Below the pieces are notes generated by a model. The model was given only the letters and a program-made list of their open reading frames with translations, was not told the origin of the DNA and ran no database searches. 64,000 bases of DNA from Acinetobacter johnsonii CIP 64.6 (GTDB lineage Bacteria; Pseudomonadota; Gammaproteobacteria; Pseudomonadales; Moraxellaceae): assembly GCF_000368045.1 (NCBI RefSeq), contig NZ_KB849230.1, forward strand, positions 199,794 to 263,793, read 5' to 3'. Shown in pieces: positions 17,122-26,889 of the stretch (position 1 is its first letter; each line of letters opens with the position of its first letter). A program made the translations under genes and the position numbers.

Positions 17122-18582
17122 GTGAAACTCGAACCCATCGACCCTCAAAAATTTACAGATTACGAAGCGTATTCAGAACGGAAACGCACACGCTGGGAAC
17201 GCTTTTTAGATAAAATCAAGCCGCGCTCTGCTGCCATGCGTACCACCGTACTGGTACTCTTCATTGTGTTTTTCAGTTTATTTATGTCCTTGTGGTTCTT
17301 TTGGCGAACTCTATATCTTCCAGAAATCCAGCAACATGCTCGCTATCTTGCTGTTGAAATAGAAATTCTCAACAACCCCAATTTACGGATTTATCATCAA
17401 AATACTGAAGTCGATGTCGATGACTGGCTAAGAAGTCGTGTTGGCATTGAATACGTCACCGATCCCAAAGAATATCCTAATGTCAAAGATAAGGTCATCG
17501 CCGAATTCTTTACCAACCAAATTGAAGCTAAGCTGGCCAAAGAATTAAAAGTCGAACATGCCACGGTGTATTTTCAATTTAAACCTAGCCCGCGCATTTG
17601 GATTCAAACCCCTGAAATGAACGGCAACTGGGTCCGCGAACCACTGAAAACCTATGCCAACTACAGCCCTGAATTAATTTTCGGCTGGCTACTTGGCGTA
17701 CCACTTATTGCAGCAGCCATTATTTTAACCTTGGTTCGTCAGCTCAATCGCCCGCTGCGTCGTCTGCAAAATGCTGCCAACAGTTATAGTAAAACAGGCA
17801 CAGCACCATATTTAGAGACCAATCACGGCCCCCAAGAAATTCGTGAGGTCAACCAAGCGTTTAATCACATGATCTATACCCTAGATCAGACTGAACGTGA
17901 CCGTCGGATTATGTTGGCAGGGATTTCACATGACTTACGCACCCCTCTGACCCGTATTCGACTCAGTGCGGAAATGATGCCCGATGATGATTTTTTAAAA
18001 GAGGGACTGATTTATGACGTTGAAGATATGGACGCGATCTTAAATCAGTTCATTTCCTATATGCGTGACGGCTCGGATGAGGAAATCCAAGACACCGATT
18101 TAAATATGTTGTTACAAGAATTGGTGGTGCAATTCAAACCGCTAGATATTCGTTTTGAACCCGCTGAATTACCGATTATTCAGGCACGTAGTCTGTCTCT
18201 TAAACGCCTGATTGGTAACTTGATTAATAATTCAAAACGCTACGGTGCTGAGCCGATTGAACTTTCCGCAACAGTGGAAAATGAACATATTTTAATTAGC
18301 GTAGCAGACCATGGTGAAGGCATTCCTGACGATCAAATTGAAGAACTTATGCAGCCTTTTGTGCGTGGCAATGAAGCCAGAACAGTTCAAGGCAGCGGTT
18401 TAGGTCTCGCCATTGTGAAGCGCATTGTTGATATTCACCAAGGTCAATTGGCCATTCATAATCGTGAACAAGGCGGACTTGAAGCAATTATTTCGCTGCC
18501 TCTTCATCACAATCAAGATGTTGAAATTTCCAGCAACAACCCACTCGAAAAATTAAAGCAAACCTTGGTTGAGCATTTTTAA
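17122..18582 (+). CDS. envZ: Sensor histidine kinase EnvZ
   Basis: 486 residues. Two transmembrane segments (about 42-62 and 190-209) flank a periplasmic domain. HAMP region, then the H-box AGISHDLRTPLTR with H270, N-box NLINNSKRYG, and G-boxes DHGEGIPDD and GSGLGLAIV. It phosphorylates OmpR at the inner membrane. GTG start at 17122 follows AGGAAG. The sequence between ompR and envZ is structured, so the two may not be expressed as a simple coupled operon. Confidence 0.93.
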   Translation: MKLEPIDPQKFTDYEAYSERKRTRWERFLDKIKPRSAAMRTTVLVLFIVFFSLFMSLWFFWRTLYLPEIQQHARYLAVEIEILNNPNLRIYHQNTEVDVDDWLRSRVGIEYVTDPKEYPNVKDKVIAEFFTNQIEAKLAKELKVEHATVYFQFKPSPRIWIQTPEMNGNWVREPLKTYANYSPELIFGWLLGVPLIAAAIILTLVRQLNRPLRRLQNAANSYSKTGTAPYLETNHGPQEIREVNQAFNHMIYTLDQTERDRRIMLAGISHDLRTPLTRIRLSAEMMPDDDFLKEGLIYDVEDMDAILNQFISYMRDGSDEEIQDTDLNMLLQELVVQFKPLDIRFEPAELPIIQARSLSLKRLIGNLINNSKRYGAEPIELSATVENEHILISVADHGEGIPDDQIEELMQPFVRGNEARTVQGSGLGLAIVKRIVDIHQGQLAIHNREQGGLEAIISLPLHHNQDVEISSNNPLEKLKQTLVEHF

Positions 18583-18788
18583 ACTTTGTACAATAGTTGA
18601 TCAAACGATTTTGTTCAACTATTCAACAATTTAATTTTACCAAATATATTTCAACCACTTACAAATCATCGGAATCCCTTATACCCACATTTTTTCAAAA
18701 AATTAGACCTTAGCCTAACAGGTATGCACAATGTCGTTCTTGATCGGTACAATCGGTGCCAGATCCAGAATATTAACGAGAGTAAACC

Positions 18789-20306
18789 ATGTCTTTAGAT
18801 CGTATCCGTTTAGCTTCACTTCACGATAAAGTCATCAGTGCAGAAGAAGCGTCTGCTTTTATTGAAGATGGCATGATTGTAGGTATGAGTGGCTTCACTC
18901 GTGCTGGCGAAGCGAAAGCTGTACCTTTGGCATTGGTTAAACGTGCACACACAAATCCTTTAAAAATCACATTAATTACTGGTGCTTCTTTAGGTAATGA
19001 CCTAGACAAGCAATTGACTGAAGCGGGTGTATTGGCACGTCGTTTACCGTTCCAAGTGGACAACACGTTACGTAAAGCAATCAACAATGGCGAAGTGATG
19101 TTCATTGACCAACACTTGTCTGAAACTGTTGAGCAAATGCGTAACCTTCAGTTGAAAAAGCCAGATGTAGCGATCATTGAAGCGGTTGCAATTACTGAAG
19201 ATGGCGGCATCATTCCAACAACGTCGGTAGGTAACTCTGCAAGCTTCGCAATTTTCGCAGAAAAAGTGATTGTTGAAATCAACACCAACTTAAGCCCTGC
19301 ATTTGAAGGCTTACACGATATTTACATCCCAACTTACCGTCCAACACGTCAACCGATTCCATTGACTCAAGTGGATGAGCGTATTGGTACGCACGCGATC
19401 AATATCGATCCTGCAAAAATCGTAGGTATCGTCATCAACAATGACTTGCACGACTCTCCATCAACAGTAACTGCACCAGATGATGAAACTCAAGGCATTG
19501 CAGACCACTTAATCGCATTCTTTGAAAAAGAAGTGGCTGAAGAGCGTCTACCTAAAAACTTAGGCCCATTACAAGCAGGGATTGGCTCAATTGCCAATGC
19601 TGTACTTACAGGCCTTAAAGATTCAAACTTCGAAGACCTCGTGATGTATTCAGAAGTACTTCAAGATTGTACGTTTGAATTGATTGATGCAGGTAAAATG
19701 AAGTTTGCTTCAGGTTCCTCAATTACCCTTTCAGCTAAATACGGCGAAAAAGTATTTAATAACCTTGAAGCGTACAAAGATAAATTGGTTTTACGTCCGC
19801 AAGAAATTTCGAACCACCCTGAATTGGTTCGTCGTTTAGGTATTATCGGCATCAATACTGCGCTTGAATTTGATATTTACGGTAACGTAAACTCAACTCA
19901 CGTTTGCGGTACGAAAATGATGAACGGTATTGGTGGTTCAGGTGACTTCGCACGTAATGCACACTTGGCGATCTTCGTAACCAAATCAATTGCGAAAGGT
20001 GGCGACATCTCTTCAATCGTACCGTTTGCATCGCACATCGATCACGCAGAACATGATGTTGACATCCTGGTAACAGAACAAGGTTTGGCTGACCTGCGTG
20101 GTTTAGCACCGCGTGAACGTGCTCGTGCGATTATCGACAACTGTGCACACCCACTGTATCGTGATGCATTAAATGACTACTTCGATCGCTCATGTGCAAA
20201 AGGTGGTCATACGCCTCACCTTCTTCGTGAAGCGTTGTCTTGGCATTCTAACTTTGAAGAAACAGGTCACATGCTTCCTGTTCAAGCAGAAGCGAAATCT
20301 GCTTAA
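18789..20306 (+). CDS. Acetyl-CoA hydrolase/transferase family protein (succinate:CoA transferase-like)
   Basis: 505 residues, the normal length for the class I CoA-transferase family that includes AarC, ScpC and fungal Ach1. Features are two CoA-transferase domains, GNSASFAIFAEK in the first half, the likely catalytic glutamate in VMYSEVLQD, and the C-terminal HVCGTKMMNGIGGSGDFARN. Such enzymes move CoA between acetyl-CoA and succinate or act on propionyl/acetyl-CoA during acetate metabolism. Substrate choice cannot be read from sequence. It has its own terminator. Confidence 0.88.
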   Translation: MSLDRIRLASLHDKVISAEEASAFIEDGMIVGMSGFTRAGEAKAVPLALVKRAHTNPLKITLITGASLGNDLDKQLTEAGVLARRLPFQVDNTLRKAINNGEVMFIDQHLSETVEQMRNLQLKKPDVAIIEAVAITEDGGIIPTTSVGNSASFAIFAEKVIVEINTNLSPAFEGLHDIYIPTYRPTRQPIPLTQVDERIGTHAINIDPAKIVGIVINNDLHDSPSTVTAPDDETQGIADHLIAFFEKEVAEERLPKNLGPLQAGIGSIANAVLTGLKDSNFEDLVMYSEVLQDCTFELIDAGKMKFASGSSITLSAKYGEKVFNNLEAYKDKLVLRPQEISNHPELVRRLGIIGINTALEFDIYGNVNSTHVCGTKMMNGIGGSGDFARNAHLAIFVTKSIAKGGDISSIVPFASHIDHAEHDVDILVTEQGLADLRGLAPRERARAIIDNCAHPLYRDALNDYFDRSCAKGGHTPHLLREALSWHSNFEETGHMLPVQAEAKSA

Positions 20307-20319
20307 TTTAAAGTTTAAA

Positions 20320-20347
20320 AAAAAGCGCCCTCTTGGGCGTTTTTTTA
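20320..20347 (+). terminator. Intrinsic terminator after CoA-transferase gene
   Basis: CGCCC/GGGCG stem with TCTT loop and TTTTTTT tail. Confidence 0.85.
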
Positions 20348-20435
20348 TGTCTGATGAAAAGTGTAATAAAACACTTATCAAAATAAAAAAACTCAATTAA
20401 TCTAAAGGCATCCAAAAAATAAAAATGCCAAGCTC

Positions 20436-20855
20436 ATGTTCATTATTCGCCCCTATCTCGAAACAGATTTAGAAGATGTCATTGCACTTTGGGAGGTATG
20501 CGACCTCACTCGCCCTTGGAACAACCCTGAAATTGATATTTTTAGAAAAACCGCACAAAAAGATGGTTTATTTTTATTGGCCGTTAAAGATGAACAACTC
20601 ATCGCCACGTTGATGGGTGGTTATGATGGCCATCGCGGCTGGATTAATTATTTGGCGGTACATCCACACTTTCAACGCAATGGGGTCGCAACCGCACTCA
20701 TACAGCAGCTCGAGAAGCGCCTGATTGCGTTAGGTTGCCCCAAACTACAACTGCTTGTACGTAAAGAAAACATCGATGTGCAAAGCTTCTATGAGCAGCT
20801 GGGCTATGAGGAAATCGAAGTCGTATGCTTTGGTAAACGTCTGATTGCCGATTAA
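20436..20855 (+). CDS. ypeA: GNAT family acetyltransferase, YpeA-like
   Basis: 139 residues, one GNAT domain. It closely follows E. coli YpeA from memory: LWEVCDLTRPWNNPEIDI near the start, MGGYDGHRG in the middle, acetyl-CoA loop HPHFQRNGVATAL and the ending SLGKRLI-like FGKRLIAD. The acceptor substrate is unknown. It stands alone between a terminator and a convergent gene. Confidence 0.85.
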   Translation: MFIIRPYLETDLEDVIALWEVCDLTRPWNNPEIDIFRKTAQKDGLFLLAVKDEQLIATLMGGYDGHRGWINYLAVHPHFQRNGVATALIQQLEKRLIALGCPKLQLLVRKENIDVQSFYEQLGYEEIEVVCFGKRLIAD

Positions 20856-20865
20856 GCTTAGACAC

Positions 20866-21618
20866 TCAATGCGCCGATACAGGTAGACGGCCCAATCTTA
20901 AAAAAATTGGAAATTTAAGCACAAAGACTTGGTTCGCATCATCATCCAACGCAAAGAATGCTTTGAACTCATATAAGGGGTCATCTGAATTTTTCGCTCG
21001 ATAATGTTTCAGTGCAGACCATGTATTTAAATAATCCAACAATTGAGCAGCAGACCATTGAAACGACATCGACAATTCAGGCGTCGTTATTTCTTCAAAG
21101 GGAAAAGGAATGGTTTGATAGGCCTCGTCGATATAACGACGTTCGGCATCCCAATAGCCTTTCAAAGTCTTAAAATAAAGTCGTTCAATACAGCCCTGTA
21201 ACTCAGGTTGCTGCAGCTGAATTAAACCATAGCCAATGACCGCCAAAACACCATCAGGACGTAAAGTCCGCCGCACTTCTGCATAAAAACCATCAAAATC
21301 AAACCAATGAATGGCTTGAGCTACCGTGATTAAATCAAAACTCTGCGCGGAAAAACTGGTGTGCTCTGCAGACTGAACTTGATAACTGACATTTTCAAAA
21401 TAAGGTGCATGTTGTAACTGATGAACACTGATATCTGTCGCCACCACGGCATCAAAATGCGGCGCCAACAATTGAGTTAGTTGCCCCGAACCTGCACCAC
21501 AGTCCCATGCAAATTGAGGAGTCGCCACATGCTTGAGTATTTCTTGAATCAAACTCGCTGGATAACTCGGACGTGCGAGTTGATAAAGCTGACTTCCTGA
21601 CGAAAAGCGGTCTTTCAT
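20866..21618 (-). CDS. Class I SAM-dependent methyltransferase
   Basis: 250 residues. The SAM-binding signature WDCGAGSGQLTQLLAPHF is near residue 38, with an acidic DIS motif after the second strand and VAQAIHWFD as motif IV. The profile resembles trans-aconitate-type and related small-molecule methyltransferases. Substrate not identified. It converges on ypeA with 10 bases between the stops. Confidence 0.82.
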   Translation of the reverse strand: MKDRFSSGSQLYQLARPSYPASLIQEILKHVATPQFAWDCGAGSGQLTQLLAPHFDAVVATDISVHQLQHAPYFENVSYQVQSAEHTSFSAQSFDLITVAQAIHWFDFDGFYAEVRRTLRPDGVLAVIGYGLIQLQQPELQGCIERLYFKTLKGYWDAERRYIDEAYQTIPFPFEEITTPELSMSFQWSAAQLLDYLNTWSALKHYRAKNSDDPLYEFKAFFALDDDANQVFVLKFPIFLRLGRLPVSAH

Positions 21619-21720
21619 AAGCCATTCTCAGTCTTATTTTTGACTCAAAATTAGCACATTTTCCATTAACTAAAGCATGATGTTGTCCAACACCTTATAC
21701 AATCCTACTTTTCATGGGAC

Positions 21721-21757
21721 AAAAAAAAGCCCCAAACATTGTTTGAGGCTTTTTTGA
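21721..21757 (-). terminator. Terminator downstream of the tRNA-Phe pair
   Basis: On the minus strand AAAAGCCTCAAACA pairs with TGTTTGGGGCTTTT, with a following U-run; it lies just after the second tRNA in transcription order. Confidence 0.8.
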
Positions 21758-21760
21758 ATA

Positions 21761-21836
21761 TGGTGGCGAGACCCAGGATCGAACTGGGGACACACGGATT
21801 TTCAATCCGTTGCTCTACCTACTGAGCTATCACGCC
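21761..21836 (-). tRNA. tRNA-Phe (GAA), copy 2 in transcription order
   Basis: 76-nt cloverleaf: GGCGTGA/TCTCGCC-type acceptor, D-arm TAGCTCAGTAGGTAGAGCA, anticodon loop TTGAAAA (GAA), T-loop GTTCGATCC and encoded ACCA. Identical to the copy at 21973-22048. Confidence 0.96.
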
Positions 21837-21972
21837 GATGCCGTGTATTAAGCCGTATCTCGGATGAATAGTCAATAAAAATCATCACTTTTTTATTTGA
21901 TCGGATAAATTTCAGGCAAAAAAAATCCCTGATGGGATCAGGGATTGAAATCTTTAAATAAGATTTTGAATA

Positions 21973-22048
21973 TGGTGGCGAGACCCAGGATCGAACTGGG
22001 GACACACGGATTTTCAATCCGTTGCTCTACCTACTGAGCTATCACGCC
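21973..22048 (-). tRNA. tRNA-Phe (GAA), copy 1 in transcription order
   Basis: Identical to the neighbouring tRNA-Phe. Between the two copies lies a short hairpin (AATCCCTGAT/ATCAGGGATT, about 21927-21948), which may be a processing or attenuation stem. Confidence 0.96.
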
Positions 22049-22234
22049 GATGTCGCGTATTAAACAGTTTAAGCGAAGCAGCGTCAAGTCCGTTTTCAAA
22101 AAAATCATTTGAGTGTTTACTTTTACAGCAAACCCAGCACCCTTCGTACATTTTTTGAGTCATCCTTTGTACTTAGAGCGCATCACCATCACTATTCATG
22201 AAAAAAAGCAGCCCAAAGACTGCTTTAAAAAAGC

Positions 22235-22612
22235 TTAAATTTTACCAATGTGCTCTAAGCAACGGTGAATCGCACCACAACCCGGCTCGAACACTTTGAC
22301 ACCTTTGGCCTCTTCCATACGACAGACTTCTTCAACCAGCCGCTCCGCAACCCCTCGTCCACGGTTAGCAGGATGTACTACGATGTATTCTAAGGTTTTA
22401 TTTTCACCCTGCCCACTACACCAAATGGCACCAATGACTTTAGTATTAAATTCTGCGGTGTAAAGTAAGGTATACTGAGCTAGATTTTGCTCAAGTTGTT
22501 CTACGGCATCATGCCCATCGCCAAATTCAGGACTGGTGTCGTACAGTCGCTCTAGCTGGCTGCGCAACTCTTCTTTTTCCAGTGAAGTATAAGCGTGTAC
22601 GGTAATAGGCAT
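22235..22612 (-). CDS. GNAT domain protein, PanZ-like
   Basis: 125 residues. A compact GNAT fold with VVHPANRGRGVAERLVEEV as acetyl-CoA loop. Length and arrangement resemble PanZ, the acetyl-CoA sensor that triggers PanD maturation in pantothenate synthesis, but panD is not nearby. It could equally be an ordinary acetyltransferase. A strong ribosome site (CAGGAGGG) precedes the ATG. It is divergent from hisB with about 90 bases between. Confidence 0.6.
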   Translation of the reverse strand: MPITVHAYTSLEKEELRSQLERLYDTSPEFGDGHDAVEQLEQNLAQYTLLYTAEFNTKVIGAIWCSGQGENKTLEYIVVHPANRGRGVAERLVEEVCRMEEAKGVKVFEPGCGAIHRCLEHIGKI

Positions 22613-22704
22613 TGATAAACCCTCCTGAGCAATCTAATATGCGGTGACTTCGTTACGGCGAAACATTTTACATCAATTATTTGACGTCTTTGAGGAACGT
22701 GTCT

Positions 22705-23298
22705 ATGACAGAACGTATCAGTGAAGTGGTAAGAAATACCAACGAAACCAAAATTCGAGTTCGTGTAAACCTCGATGGTACGGGTCAAGGCACGCTCAAC
22801 ACAGGTATTCCCTTTTTAGATCATATGATTGATCAAATCAAGCGACATGGCTTATTTGATATTGATATTGAATGTGATGGCGACTTGGAAATTGATGATC
22901 ACCACACGGTTGAAGACTGTGGTATCACGCTTGGACAGGCTTTTGCCAAAGCTTTAGGTGACAAAAAAGGTTTACGTCGTTATGGTCATTTTTATGCACC
23001 GTTAGATGAATCTTTAAGCCGTGCTGTGGTGGACTTATCTGGCCGTCCAGGTTTATTTATGGATATTCCATTTACCCGTGCCATGATTGGTCGTTTTGAT
23101 GTGGATCTATTCTCTGAGTTTTTCCAAGGCTTTGTGAACCATGCACTCATGACAGTACACATTGACAACCTGAAAGGTAAAAATAGCCACCACCAAATTG
23201 AAAGTGTGTTCAAAGCATTTGCGCGTGCACTTCGTATGGCCTGTGAAATTGACCCACGTGCAACCAACACCATTGCTTCAACCAAAGGTAGTTTGTAA
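22705..23298 (+). CDS. hisB: Imidazoleglycerol-phosphate dehydratase
   Basis: 197 residues, the monofunctional HisB form without the phosphatase domain. It catalyses the sixth step of histidine synthesis. Metal-binding motifs HHTVEDCGITLGQ and NSHHQIESVFKAFARALR are present, with FLDHMIDQIKRHG near the start. ATG at 22705 follows GAGGA; upstream in-frame codons lack a site. The stop TAA overlaps the hisH ATG by one base. Confidence 0.96.
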   Translation: MTERISEVVRNTNETKIRVRVNLDGTGQGTLNTGIPFLDHMIDQIKRHGLFDIDIECDGDLEIDDHHTVEDCGITLGQAFAKALGDKKGLRRYGHFYAPLDESLSRAVVDLSGRPGLFMDIPFTRAMIGRFDVDLFSEFFQGFVNHALMTVHIDNLKGKNSHHQIESVFKAFARALRMACEIDPRATNTIASTKGSL

Positions 23299-23915
23299 TG
23301 ACCCGTATTGCCCTTCTTGACTATGGTATGGGTAACCTACACTCAGCAGCAAAAGCGCTTGAGCATGTTGGTGCAACGGTCGATGTGACCAATGATCCCA
23401 AGTTAGTGGCTCAAGCTGACAAAATTGTATTCCCTGGCGTAGGTGCTATGCGTGACTGTATGCAAGGCATGCATGAAGCAGGGATTGATGAAGTCGTTCG
23501 CCATGCGGCATTTAATAAGCCTGTATTAGCGATTTGTGTCGGTATGCAAGCGCTGATGCAACGCTCTGAAGAAAATGGCGGAGTCGATGCTCTCGGTATT
23601 TTTGAAGGCAGTGTGAAACGCTTTCCTGATGTAGACGGCTTGAAAGTACCCCATATGGGTTGGAACCAAGTTCATCAAGCCGATCCGAGTCATCCAATGT
23701 GGAAAGACATTGAGCAAGATGCACGTTTTTACTTCGTGCACAGCTTTTATGTTGAACCGAAGAACTCTGGCATTGTGGCGGCGACCTGTGACTACGGTTT
23801 AGAGTTCTGCACAGCCATTCATCAAGAAAATTTGTTTGCGACCCAGTTCCACCCTGAAAAAAGTCATACCGCAGGTTTACAACTGCTGAAAAACTTTGTG
23901 GAATGGAAAATTTAA
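23298..23915 (+). CDS. hisH: Imidazole glycerol phosphate synthase, glutaminase subunit
   Basis: 205 residues. HisH releases ammonia from glutamine for HisF. Class I amidotransferase nucleophile C80 lies in LAICVGMQALM and the His-Glu pair in QFHPEKS near the C-terminus. Translationally coupled to hisB by overlap (TAATG). Its partner hisF lies 6.3 kb downstream rather than adjacent. Confidence 0.96.
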   Translation: MTRIALLDYGMGNLHSAAKALEHVGATVDVTNDPKLVAQADKIVFPGVGAMRDCMQGMHEAGIDEVVRHAAFNKPVLAICVGMQALMQRSEENGGVDALGIFEGSVKRFPDVDGLKVPHMGWNQVHQADPSHPMWKDIEQDARFYFVHSFYVEPKNSGIVAATCDYGLEFCTAIHQENLFATQFHPEKSHTAGLQLLKNFVEWKI

Positions 23916-23940
23916 TTTATTCCAGCCTCTGTTTGATTGA

Positions 23941-23968
23941 AAAAGCTCAACTTCGGTTGGGCTTTTGT
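23941..23968 (+). terminator. Terminator after hisBH
   Basis: AAAAGCTCAAC/GTTGGGCTTTT stem with TTCG loop. Confidence 0.85.
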
Positions 23969-24203
23969 TTATCCAAAATTGATGCACCTAGACTCAAAAT
24001 AAATCAGAAACAGCTTAAATAAATGAGGCGTGTGCCTCACTCCTATACATCTGAAGATATAAAATCTTTGCTTTACAGCAAACTAGTGTACTCAAGATGA
24101 CTACGATGCCTTTTCATTGGCACCAAATTTGATTATTATTTGCCTGCTTTTTAGACATTTTTATTTATAAAAAACTTAATTTACAACGATAAGGTAAGTC
24201 ACT

Positions 24204-24668
24204 ATGACTCAATATGCACAAGAATCTGCGCTAAATGCCGCAGGTCGTTTCGGCCGTTTTTCATACCTTGCATGGAACTGTCTACTTGCCATTGTAGCGT
24301 CAATTATTCTAGGTATATTCATCGCCATCTTTCCTAATACTTTCGTGAACTTGGAAACAGGCAACTTCGGTGGCGGCATGATTTTTATCGTCCTGATCTA
24401 TGTTGCGCTCATGTACTTCACTTTTGTATTTACTATTCGTCGCCTACATGACCGCAACCATACGGGCTGGTTATCACTGTTGATGCTAGTGCCTCTTGCC
24501 AACGTGATCCTAATGCTTTACCTGATTTTCGCACCAGGCGATGATCGTAGCAACAGCTATGGCTCACCACGCCCAACCGCAGGCTGGGAAGCCGTTTTGG
24601 CATGGATTTACATCCTGATTTTCGTTTTAGCGATTATCGGCGGTATTGCGGCTGGTTTTATGTCCTAA
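24204..24668 (+). CDS. DUF805 family membrane protein
   Basis: 154 residues with four membrane segments. It shows the DUF805 features: FGRFSYLAWN near the N-terminus, RRLHDRNHTGW in the cytoplasmic loop, and FAPGDDRSNSYG before the last segment. Function of the family is unknown. It has a good ribosome site (AAGGTAAG) and its own terminator, with a 288-base leader after hisH that shows no other gene. Confidence 0.88.
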   Translation: MTQYAQESALNAAGRFGRFSYLAWNCLLAIVASIILGIFIAIFPNTFVNLETGNFGGGMIFIVLIYVALMYFTFVFTIRRLHDRNHTGWLSLLMLVPLANVILMLYLIFAPGDDRSNSYGSPRPTAGWEAVLAWIYILIFVLAIIGGIAAGFMS

Positions 24669-24679
24669 AATCACCTGTG

Positions 24680-24709
24680 CAAAACAGCCTGCCTAGGTCG
24701 GCTGTTTTG
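24680..24709 (+). terminator. Terminator after DUF805 gene
   Basis: AAAACAGCC/GGCTGTTTT stem with TGCCTAGGTC loop. Confidence 0.75.
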
Positions 24710-24760
24710 CTAAATCAACGCAAAAGCTTTAGGCTTAAGCAACAGTGGCATAGTTAAAGC

Positions 24761-25429
24761 ATGATGGATTCTTCTTTTCAACACATCCTTCCCAGCAAAG
24801 TCGAAATTCAACAATTTCCTCGTTTTCAAAATTTGCCAAAACAAGCAATTCATGTCATTCAAAACTTCGAACAGTGTGAAGCAATCCGTGCTGAACTGGA
24901 ACAGGTTTCCATCTTCGGTTTTGACAGCGAGTCCAAACCGACCTTTCAAGTGGGAGAAGTTTCCACGGGTCCGCATCTCATTCAACTGGCTAGCGTCGAG
25001 CATGCTTATTTGTTTCAAATGAGTCCACCCATTTTGAACTTCCTTGCGCCATTTTTGGCGAATCCCGCCCAACTCAAAGTGGGCTTTGGTTTAAAAAATG
25101 ATGCCCATCTATTCCGCAAAAAAGGTTTTGAGCTCAAAGGCGTGGTTGAGCTGTCAAAATGCTTTGCAAGCTTTGGTTTGACCAACCCTGTCGGCATTAA
25201 AAATGCCATCGCCCTGCTGTTTCAACTCAACTTCCCGAAAAGCAAAAAAGTCAGCACTTCAAATTGGGCGAGGAAAATACTCACGCCTGAACAAGTTGAC
25301 TATGCCGCTGCCGATGCCTATGCGGCGCTGTTGGTTTTTGAAGAATTGCGGCGTTTAGAGCGACTCCCAAAAGATATTTCCAAAGAATTAGAAAAAACAA
25401 CAAAACCTTGTCGTCATGAAAAGCTGTAA
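24761..25429 (+). CDS. 3'-5' exonuclease domain protein (DEDD/WRN-type)
   Basis: 222 residues with one DEDD exonuclease domain. The first motif is FGFDSESKP (about 53-61), the second LKNDAHLF, and the third YAAADAYAALLVFEEL with the DEDDy tyrosine in VDYAAAD. It resembles the exonuclease domain of RNase D/WRN without the HRDC domain. Substrate (RNA or DNA) unknown. It lies between hisH and hisA but is not a histidine gene. Confidence 0.85.
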   Translation: MMDSSFQHILPSKVEIQQFPRFQNLPKQAIHVIQNFEQCEAIRAELEQVSIFGFDSESKPTFQVGEVSTGPHLIQLASVEHAYLFQMSPPILNFLAPFLANPAQLKVGFGLKNDAHLFRKKGFELKGVVELSKCFASFGLTNPVGIKNAIALLFQLNFPKSKKVSTSNWARKILTPEQVDYAAADAYAALLVFEELRRLERLPKDISKELEKTTKPCRHEKL

Positions 25430-25508
25430 CAGATGCTTAGAAAATTGCCAATACTTTGCTAAGATGACGGACATTGATTTTATTTAAGATTTGGCTAGGA
25501 GCGAAAGC

Positions 25509-26240
25509 ATGCTGATCATCCCTGCAATTGACCTGAAAGATGGCAAATGTGTTCGTTTAAAACAAGGTCGTATGGAAGACGATACGGTTTTTTCTGATGA
25601 TCCTGTTGCAACTGCACAGCACTGGGTAAATGAAGGCGCGCGTCGCTTACATTTGGTCGATTTAAATGGTGCTTTTGCTGGTACGCCAATTCATAAACCT
25701 GTGGTTGAAGCCATTGCTCGAGCACAACCTGAACTGCCAATTCAAATTGGCGGCGGTATTCGCTCACTAGAAACAATTGAACACTACTTAGAAGCGGGTG
25801 TGTCTTTTGTCATTATTGGCACCAAAGCCGTTCAAGACCCTGAGTTTGTTGAAGAAGCATGTAAGAAATTTGCAGGTCATATCATTGTCGGTATCGATGC
25901 CATGAATGGCATGGTGGCCACCGATGGCTGGGCCAATGTGACCGATGTGAAAGCAACCGATTTGGCCAAGCGTTTTGCCGATGCAGGCGTATCAAGCATT
26001 GTCTATACCGACATTGCCCGTGACGGGATGATGCAAGGTGTGAACGTTGAGCAAACTGTTCAACTGGCACAATACTCTGGCCTACCTGTGATTGCATCAG
26101 GTGGTGTGACCAACCTTGATGACGTACGTAACCTCAAAGGTCAACCGGGTATTTTGGGTGCAATTACCGGTCGTGCAATTTATGAAGGCAGTTTAAACCT
26201 ACGTGAAGCACAATTGCTGTTAGATGAACAATCGCTCTAA
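25509..26240 (+). CDS. hisA: ProFAR isomerase
   Basis: 243 residues, a TIM barrel. HisA isomerises ProFAR to PRFAR, the substrate of HisF. Catalytic D8-type aspartate in IPAIDLKDG and the second in YTDIARDGM, phosphate-binding GGGIRS and ASGGV. ATG at 25509 follows TAGGAGCG. Followed by its own terminator. Confidence 0.96.
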   Translation: MLIIPAIDLKDGKCVRLKQGRMEDDTVFSDDPVATAQHWVNEGARRLHLVDLNGAFAGTPIHKPVVEAIARAQPELPIQIGGGIRSLETIEHYLEAGVSFVIIGTKAVQDPEFVEEACKKFAGHIIVGIDAMNGMVATDGWANVTDVKATDLAKRFADAGVSSIVYTDIARDGMMQGVNVEQTVQLAQYSGLPVIASGGVTNLDDVRNLKGQPGILGAITGRAIYEGSLNLREAQLLLDEQSL

Positions 26241-26251
26241 TTGTAGAAGTT

Positions 26252-26280
26252 AAAAAAGAGGTCTTTTGACCTCTTTTTTA
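26252..26280 (+). terminator. Terminator after hisA
   Basis: AAAGAGGTC/GACCTCTTT stem with a TTTT loop and T-run. Confidence 0.88.
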
Positions 26281-26316
26281 TGCGCTAAATATCAGTATGT
26301 AAGATCTGCATCTTAT

Positions 26317-26865
26317 TTAATAAATCGCATTACGAATAAACTTTAACGGTACAGTTCCACGGTTGATATATTGGTATTCGATGGCACTCGAAAACACAAT
26401 CGACTCACCTACACCTAAGACTTTCATGTCACCCGCCAAATCCAAAGTTAGCTCCCCCTCCATCACATAGAGCATCTCACGCCAACCGACTGGGTCGGGT
26501 TCTGCACTATAGTGCTCATTTGGGGCAAGTACCCATGTCCACAGTTCAACTTTTTGTGTTGCTGCCGCCGAGGCCATTAATTTTGCTTCACTGTGTGCTT
26601 GTGTACCATGCCAAGCCAAAATATTGACCACCGCTTGCCCTTGCTGTTCAGGCGCAGCAATAATCTGTACAAAATCGACCTCAAGCACATCGGCAATCAA
26701 GCTGAGTTTCGCCAAACTAATATTGTCCTGCCCTGATTCAACTCCAGCCACCATACGACGGCTTAAACCAGCCAAATCCGCCAGTTGTTGCTGGCTCAAG
26801 CCTTTTAAACTTCGATAATGACGCACATTTTGACTGACGTGTTGTAGTACCGCAGGAGACTTCAT
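26317..26865 (-). CDS. XRE family regulator with cupin domain
   Basis: 182 residues. The N-terminal helix-turn-helix (LSQQQLADLAGLSRRMVAGVE, about 20-40) is followed by a C-terminal cupin (about 105-180). This is the SinR/PuuR-like architecture in which the cupin senses a small ligand. It is divergent from a DMT transporter, and two palindromic sites lie between them, which fits autoregulation and control of the transporter. Confidence 0.88.
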   Translation of the reverse strand: MKSPAVLQHVSQNVRHYRSLKGLSQQQLADLAGLSRRMVAGVESGQDNISLAKLSLIADVLEVDFVQIIAAPEQQGQAVVNILAWHGTQAHSEAKLMASAAATQKVELWTWVLAPNEHYSAEPDPVGWREMLYVMEGELTLDLAGDMKVLGVGESIVFSSAIEYQYINRGTVPLKFIRNAIY

Positions 26866-26889
26866 AGAGATAAATCAAAAAAACATTGA

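Noticed and set aside
21721..22048. CRISPR-like or repeat array suspected from the two identical 76-nt units
   Set aside because: The units are tRNA-Phe genes with intact cloverleaves.
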